Source: Pomacea canaliculata (Eukaryota > Mollusca > Gastropoda > Architaenioglossa > Ampullariidae). From it: a stretch of DNA of 64,000 nucleotides. The translations under genes and the position numbers were made by a program. Every line of letters begins with the position of its first letter. Within the stretch, counting starts at the first letter, position 1. Of the stretch, positions 57,781 through 64,000 are shown one piece after another. The notes below the pieces were generated by a model. That model searched no databases, had not been told where the DNA came from, and was given only the letters and a program-made list of their open reading frames with translations. Where the stretch lies: positions 15,818,735 to 15,882,734 of the forward strand of contig NC_037593.1 of NCBI RefSeq assembly GCF_003073045.1, in the 5' to 3' direction.

Positions 57781-59340
57781 CACCCCGCCCCCCACCAACA
57801 CCTTTTACTACATTGGTAGTATCAGTTAATTAGTTAATAAATTGACAGCGAATAGCAGCTTCATGTGCAAAATCATCTTTTACTCGGTCTCACCCGAGAA
57901 ATGCAAATCAGTCTTTGCCACTTACTTGTCTTTAGAAGATAATTATTACATGATGGTCACTAGGAATATGCTTTATGAAAGTTGATATTTCCACAAAATT
58001 TTTCCATGATCACAAAAGATACTAGTATTCCAATTTTATATTCGCACTGTATTTGGAGATTGTTTTTTAACAATTTGGTTATTATTATTTTCTTACCAGA
58101 CTATGAACACTCTCATGCAACTATTTCAATCCAAAAGTTAAGAATATTTTATTTTGACAAAAATTTTGCTCCACATGAAATTTTAACGTTAAAAAATTGA
58201 TTTTTTAAATTGCAGTTCCTAAAGATCAACAATATTATTTATAAAAAGAAATTTGTACAGTTCATATACGATATATATATATACTTTCGTTTGATATCAG
58301 GTTGTGAATTCAAGAGCAAGAGACAAACCGAGAGTAGACTACTTTATAGTTCTTTTATAAAATTTTGAATATTCAGTTAATATAAACGTGCGGTCTCCAC
58401 TTTGGAAAAGTGTCCGGGTGGTGAAAAATTTCTTCCTGATGTAACTGTGTATTCTTATCTTTGAAACAATGACATTAACATTCTTACTGTTTTCAACACC
58501 TCGAGCAACATCTATAATAGTCTAAAGATAAACAGTTTCGATGAACACCTGCTGAGATGGGGACACCTGATGTAAAAAATTTTTTAAGTTAGTCGTTAGA
58601 AATGTTGGCGTGTTGTTCAAAGCCTCAGTAGACCAGTATCTTTACTCCAATTTCTACCAATCAAAGTTACTTACAGCTACAGACACTAAAAGGCTACCAA
58701 TGCAACTCTATGCGTTTATAAAAAAATACTTCACTGTTAATAGTGTGAAAGATAAATTTAAACTTCTTTTGAACAAATCGAAACATAGCGCAATGCCTGA
58801 GCCCAAAATAGAAGATGTTATAAATAAGTTCTTTTGTCATTGATATTTTCCAGGTATTAAATTAATAATAAGGAAGTCATGGGTAGGCTGAATTATTTAG
58901 TTTCACGTGTATATGGATATCCGATACGACGGATCAAACAAGGGACGCAATTACTGCAGGTTTTTCCGACAGGTGTAACAAGACTGCACTCCCTTTGCTC
59001 TGTTCGAAAAACTCAGTTTTTGGCTTGTAGAAACAGTTTCTCCGCAATTTAACCAAGATTAAACCTCAAACCCAAGCATGCAGGTGAATGCAACCCACGT
59101 GAGTTTACACAGACGGACTATAGCACCTGAACTCTACCTTCCAAACTTCGTCCAGCAACCAGTATGGTCTTTGAAAAGTGAATATCAGCAGCTCAGGCAT
59201 TCATTAGGACAGGCAACTTATTACTGTATATATTTTAATTTAATTATAATAGTTTTTTTTAAACGGCGTCTTAAATTTGACAATAATAATGATAGTAACA
59301 ATAATTTATATTAAAGAACTCGTGATGTGTACAGTCTAAA
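57781..59340 (+). other. Spacer, no gene recognised
   Basis: AT-rich. A 77-codon frame at 58610-58843 has no family I recognise. Confidence 0.4.
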
Positions 59341-59341
59341 G

Positions 59342-59410
59342 CAGGGATGGGAAACATCCGGCCCTTATGGTCCGCGAAATCATTATTTTGATCCGGCCTG
59401 CCAAGGAAAT
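59342..59410 (+). mobile_element. hAT-like terminal fragment
   Basis: CAGGGATGGGAAACATCCGG then GGTCCGCGAAATCATT and GATCCGGCC have the layout of a hAT left end (CAGGG start followed by GCGG/CCGG motifs). A different family from the MITE at 29071. The right end was not found. Confidence 0.4.
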
Positions 59411-60027
59411 ATCAGTAAATCTAGTAAATTTGAAAACGTTTTTCATAACAACATGAAATGTATATTCAGTAAGTAAGAATAATCATGAAAATATCGAAGG
59501 GACATGTACGAGCGTCCATTGCGGGATAGACAGGACACATACCGGTACATGATGAGAGAGACCCGTTTGAACACATGAAAAACACAAAAAGAAAATAAGG
59601 AAGAAAAGGAAAGGCTTGGATTAAGTATGAATATATATATATAGGTTGATAAAGATTTTTTTAAATCTCAATTTTATCACTCAGGCATGCACTTGCGAGC
59701 GCGTGAGGGCGCGCAAACACACACACACAAACAGCGTGGGCACAAACAATAACGCTCTTGTAACATCTGATATATTTAACATTAACAAGCTTTATATTTA
59801 TAGAGTATAAACAGCTGATAGGTTTCATATATTTGTAAGTAGAAAATGATTATTTAACTAAACATCGTGGGTTGGGGGGGGGGGGCATTCATAAACAAAA
59901 GAAGCTTAGCTGTCAGGTATCCAGGTCCGTAAACCTTTGAGTTTTAAATATTTAATAGCTCAAACACTTCACATCTATATGTGTAAATGTTTGCTTCTTA
60001 CACTTAAATACTGTACTACAGCAACGG

Positions 60028-60095
60028 ATAGCGGATAGTGGAAAGGTTAAAGCAGCGGCGACCGCACGAGAAGGTTCGAGACCTGAGTGACGCAG
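60028..60095 (+). mobile_element. tRNA-derived SINE head
   Basis: GATAGTGGAAAGGTTAAAGC as A-box region and GGTTCGAGACC as a good B box about 30 bp on. The acceptor stem cannot be paired, so this is a SINE head rather than a tRNA gene. Confidence 0.45.
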
Positions 60096-61460
60096 AGTTT
60101 ATTTTTCCTTCATCAACCAACTGTGGAGTAGGCTCCTGGCTTTGCAGAGGTTTGGGGAAAACAATGTAGCGATAAAAAGAATAACTTTGAGAGAAGAGGG
60201 CTCTGAACTCCTCCCTCTCCTGCGATCGTAAAGCCTTAGGACTACCGACATCCTTTGTCTAACACGTGAATAATGTGATAGATAATTATACGACTCGTAT
60301 GATTGTCTATACGACCACCAATGTAGTGGTGTGTATGTATATATATTCAAAGCTTTGTTTGTCCCACCATTCCATGCACTTTATAACAACATTCAAATCC
60401 TAGACATTAATGGGATTTATCAGCACTAGTTATTAAAATGACTTAGTTCATTATACAGGTGTTTTCTGTCGACTGTAGGTAAAAAATGTTTTAATGTTTT
60501 TTGCAAAAATTTAAAAACAAACAATTAAACAATATTTACCAATGATCTCACTTTGTCTCGATGCATAAAACATTTAAAAATAATACTTCAGTACATAGCA
60601 CTCAAAGTCAAGCTTCGTAATAACGAAGATCACATTCTTGAAACAGTAAATAACACCTGTTCTTTCATGCGTTGTGTAAATAAAAAGAAAAAATTGCACC
60701 ATGCAGCCTGCTGCAAATAATGTTCACTGCAAAACATTTTAACACTGGGGACACAGAAAAACTCGAATCATCTTACTTGCTTCGGTAACCAGTTTTGCTG
60801 AGGGGTAAAAGTTGAAAGGCTTGTATGTATTTCACACAGAAATTGCCATCTTATATCACATGATCACTTTCATTAATCGTTTAAAGTAATCAAATCTTAC
60901 ATCAGCTTCTCTTTCAGATAAACAGATAGTGAAAAAAACACACAATTAATTCTTTGGCATGCAGATGAAAACGAAACCACACAATCTTACAATTTTATTC
61001 TGAGCCGGGGGCAATTTTATATTTAGTCTGCAAGTCACGTTTCTAAAACATGATTTTTTTTTAAAAAAAAGAAAGAGAGGAGGGCCTTGAGAAAGGTAAC
61101 ACAAAGAACATTTCAAAGACCTGTAGGAGTTCACCTTTGGTTGATGTGGGAAAAACATCTTTTTTTTTTTTCACAGTATATGTTGTCGACTTGTATTTAA
61201 CACCACAGCTAAAGCCTAGCGAGTCCGGTTGAAGATTTTAAACAAGTTAGTTTACTTACACTCACATTCCTTAAGTTAGTCTAATCATCAATAAGTAAAA
61301 ATATCAAAATGATTTGTCTAAGTATTTAAAGTAGAAAACATATATGAGCAAAATATGAGTCTGTAAGTCAGTTATCACGAAGGTTTTGACTGAGATGTTT
61401 GGTCCAGTTGTCAGCAGGCACGTGAGTGAGATAAGCAGCAATAATAAGCACAATGCTTCA

Positions 61461-62734
61461 TCACAGTGGAATCCAGCCAGGGAATATATAGTCACTTCCG
61501 TTGGCACCGAACTGATCACCAATTTTGTGTTGGGTGCGATGTAGTCCTTTTGATGAACTACGGTACCTTTATTCAAGAAACCCACCCACCACCCGTAGGT
61601 ACCCACTGTTATGATCACGTGATCTAGAGACGCCAGCACCATCATGTCGATAGCTGGTGTCTGTCGGTTCAACAGGAGGGTGTCGTTATGGTCCGAGACG
61701 TAGGTCTGGAACCAGTACTCGTCGTCAGAGAAACTACGAAGGTAACATTTGATTCCAGCCGCTGCCGGAAGTAGTCCAAGCTGTCCTGAGGTAACTGGCC
61801 GAGGCCGCCTTGTACCCCATCTCAACGTGCTTCTTCAGCAAGTAGTCTCCTCTCCTCACGTGAACTCCCACGAGAAATTTCCGGCCTTTGGCTCTCAGCG
61901 CCGACACGGTCTCGTTCGCCGCGGAAGTGACGTCAGCGTTGAAGGTCATGGCCTGCCGGATCTGGTCTTCGTAGTTCCGGAAGTATTTCCAAGACTGAAG
62001 ATACAGTCCGATCTTGTAGTCCTTGTCGGCCTCCAGGTTCACGAGGCGTGGATCGTAGAAACAACAAGACTTTTCCACGATGTTGAAAGACATCCTGCAT
62101 CTGTCTACGTAGTCCTTCTGGCTTTCCCCGGCGGAGGCTGCTTGAGACTGGTCCGCAGATGCTGACCCGACAGCAGCACCGGAATTCGTGAAGTCCTGAA
62201 TGCTATTCCTAAAACGGAGGCATACTGATACATCTCATTTCCTAAACGGCCCATCAGCGTGCAGCAAAGAAGTCGGCCACGTCCACCATCTTCGATCCCC
62301 GACGAAGTCTTTGGCAGTGTTGATGAGTAGTTGGAAGACTTGATCGTAAGTGAGTTTCCGGGCGAAGGAAGAAGGGAAGCAGGTGAGGATGTGTGAGGCA
62401 GAAACGAGGGGATGCTGGCAGTCAGGGAGCTGGCCATTTCTGTGGGGTGAGACGCGGGGGTTCGATACATTCGACGTGGAACGCACATCCCCGGAGACTT
62501 CCGGCTTTGTGACGGCTGACGTTCTCTTGGGATTGCGAGTCAGCGTTCTGGTTGCCATAGCAACCTCGTCTGAGGTCGTAGGGGTCGTTGCCTTGGAGAA
62601 GACCTTTACAGCTCGTACATTTATGGTGGACAGGCCGAAGGGCTGCGATATGGAATCAAAATTTGCTCGGGGAATCCATTTGATGTGCAGTCCGATTATG
62701 AACAAGGTCACTCCGCCAAACAGAAATACAAGAA
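61461..62734 (-). pseudogene. GT11 fucosyltransferase copy K, divergent, frameshifted
   Basis: Main exon on the minus strand after TTTTCAG (ending 62735), phase 1 as in the others. The anchor reads LVFLFGGVTLFIIGLHI. The stem then changes frame near 62450. MGRLGNEMYQYASVLGIAF (about 62250) is followed by a shift near 62150 and then an open stretch with DPRLVNLEADKDYKIGLYLQ and VGVHVRRGDYLLKKHVEMGY (about 61870). After another shift near 61800 come RLESNVTFVVS and, shifted again at about 61737, SDDEYWF and SLDHVIITVGTYGWWVGFLN. The last shift near 61520 leads to SDYIFPGWIPL and a stop at 61461-61463. Every GT11 landmark is present but spread over frames. Either a pseudogene or an unpolished gene. 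The 25-nt start exon was not found upstream. Confidence 0.78.
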
Positions 62735-62739
62735 CTGAA

Positions 62740-64000
62740 AATCAAACAGAAATTCAAGTCGTCTGTTATTTTATCTTATGCACGTAAACTTTATAACAGA
62801 AAGCACCAAAGATTTTCGGAAACAGACATGATGCGAAAAAAATTAAAAATAATTAAAAATATGAAAAAAAAAAGAAACAGGAGAATACAGACGAGAACAG
62901 CAATAAACAAACAGAGAAAAAAAAATAGGTATGAAAGCAAGAGTGGGGAGCAGGGAGGTCAGAAAAACTAACAGAATAAAACGTTATTGAAGAGAAAGAA
63001 ATAAAAGAGAAGACAACAAGCTCAAGAAGAGGGGGAGGGGTCGGTCTAGCATTTCACGCAGCGTCAACAAGTAAGGTTACATTACCATAAAACAACAATA
63101 AAATCATCTGTCGAATATATTTTCAACAATATGCCGCAGTTAAGAGAATCGTTTTCAGTCAATGCTGTTAGTATTTGGTCTCTCTCTCTCACACACACAC
63201 ATACATTCTTTCTCTCTTTCACTCTCTATCTCTTGTGTACACAAATGCTTTCTTTCTCACACAAACACATTCTCACAAACACATATCTGGTCAGATCCTG
63301 AAACTTGATGCTGCTGAGAGATGGGATGGTCTAGAGTTCGCCAGTGTGCAAGGAGGGATGTCTGGACGGACTCTAGAACTGTGCTCACAGTCGCACGCCG
63401 ATGGCGAGGCCGCGGTATCTCCGCCACCGTCACCACGACAATGATGAGACAAAAGAGATTTGTTGACACTTGGCCTGCAGGCAATCAATAGCTGGCCGCT
63501 TGCTGTCGCTGACATACAAACCTCGCTCCACCCAGTCAACAACAGCAAGAGACAGAGAGTTTGCCCATGTCCAATATACAAAGCATATTGAAGTGAAGGC
63601 AGCCTCGTACACACATGCACGCACGTACACAGACTATGGAAGTGTTGCCACACACGCAGTCAGTACTGCGCTGTGAGTTCACAGCAGGATGTGGAGGAGG
63701 GTGGGATGGATGGATGGGTGAGTTTGAGGCGGAGGTAGTTTCTGGTTTGGCTTTTTCTCTGAATCCCATCTGTATTTTAAATCTACATATTTGTGTGCCT
63801 GTGTGTTTGTATACGCGTGTGTCTATGTCCGTGTGTGTGTGTTTGCGCGCGCGTGTGTGTGCATGGGAGAGAAAGCTAACGAAAGATTATGACCTTCTGC
63901 GTATAAACATTTCACAATGCAAAACCCTAACTGAGCTGACACATTAAATGTGTGACTTTCTTTCATAAAAAAGATGAGATACGCGAGATACAAGACTTGA
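62740..64000 (+). other. Upstream of copy K, simple repeats only
   Basis: TC runs (63180-63225), CA runs (63190-63205, 63265-63290) and GT/GC runs (63830-63862). Overlapping open frames on both strands in this low-complexity sequence show no family features. Confidence 0.5.

Noticed and set aside
60028-60095. tRNA gene
   Set aside because: A and B box-like sequences are present but stems do not pair; better explained as a SINE head.
62350-62787. 145-codon plus-strand frame opposite copy K
   Set aside because: Antisense shadow of the stem-coding exon of K; no family resemblance.
1-64000. LTR retrotransposons, endogenous viruses or Polinton-type elements
   Set aside because: No long direct repeats, gag/pol-type or capsid-type proteins were seen; the only reverse-transcriptase pieces are of LINE type.

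Overview
The window looks like a mollusc nuclear genome, most likely a gastropod. The evidence is AT-rich intron-containing genes, many microsatellites, and a short interspersed repeat tail (GATATAGCCNTAGTTGCTGG then CACGGCRT) that I associate with molluscan SINEs. The organism is an inference; the gene content is read directly.

The window is dominated by a cluster of alpha-1,2-fucosyltransferase genes (CAZy family GT11, the FUT1/FUT2 family). I count eleven copies, called A to K here. Copies A to G lie head to tail on the plus strand from 1 to 31 kb and form subfamily 1. Copies H, I and J (37.5-39.7, 46.7-48.1 and 50.4-52.2 kb, plus strand) form a diverged subfamily 2. Copy K (61.5-62.7 kb, minus strand) is the most divergent. 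They share one architecture: a 25-nt first coding exon for the cytoplasmic tail, a phase-1 intron, then an exon with the membrane anchor, a Ser/Thr-rich stem and the whole catalytic domain. That is a type II Golgi enzyme layout. D, F and G have intact reading frames. A, C, E, H, I, J and K are interrupted, and the catalytic part of B is lost in a 100-N gap (7553-7652).

The most striking structure is in copy F. A 3.1-kb PIF/Harbinger-like DNA transposon, itself carrying a SINE tail and an L1-like LINE fragment, sits inside the membrane-anchor/stem coding exon. It landed between a GTGAGT and a TTTCAG that in sister copies bound a 27-nt in-frame coding stretch. Splicing from that GT to that AG would remove the transposon cleanly and leave a 391-residue open frame, so it may have become a new intron. 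Copies A and B carry the same insertion; C, D, E and G lack it.

Each subfamily-1 unit also repeats a promoter (CRE-like half-sites, an E2F-like inverted repeat followed by a YY1-like site), a non-coding exon 1 and a 3' flank. In copies E and F the 30-bp E2F-like palindrome is present in exactly opposite orientations.

Other contents are: a TIR DNA transposon with a LINE fragment at 18.6-19.9 kb; hAT-type MITEs at 29.1 and 35.7 kb and a broken hAT transposase at 34.3-35.3 kb (minus); several SINE pieces; a two-copy dispersed repeat (49.2 and 57.5 kb); and, at 55.5-56.9 kb on the minus strand, a small secreted antistasin-like protease-inhibitor gene with a second cysteine-rich exon next to it. 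Long stretches at 26.6-28.6, 31.1-34.2, 39.7-46.4 and 52.2-54 kb hold no gene I can recognise. I saw no LTR or virus-derived element.
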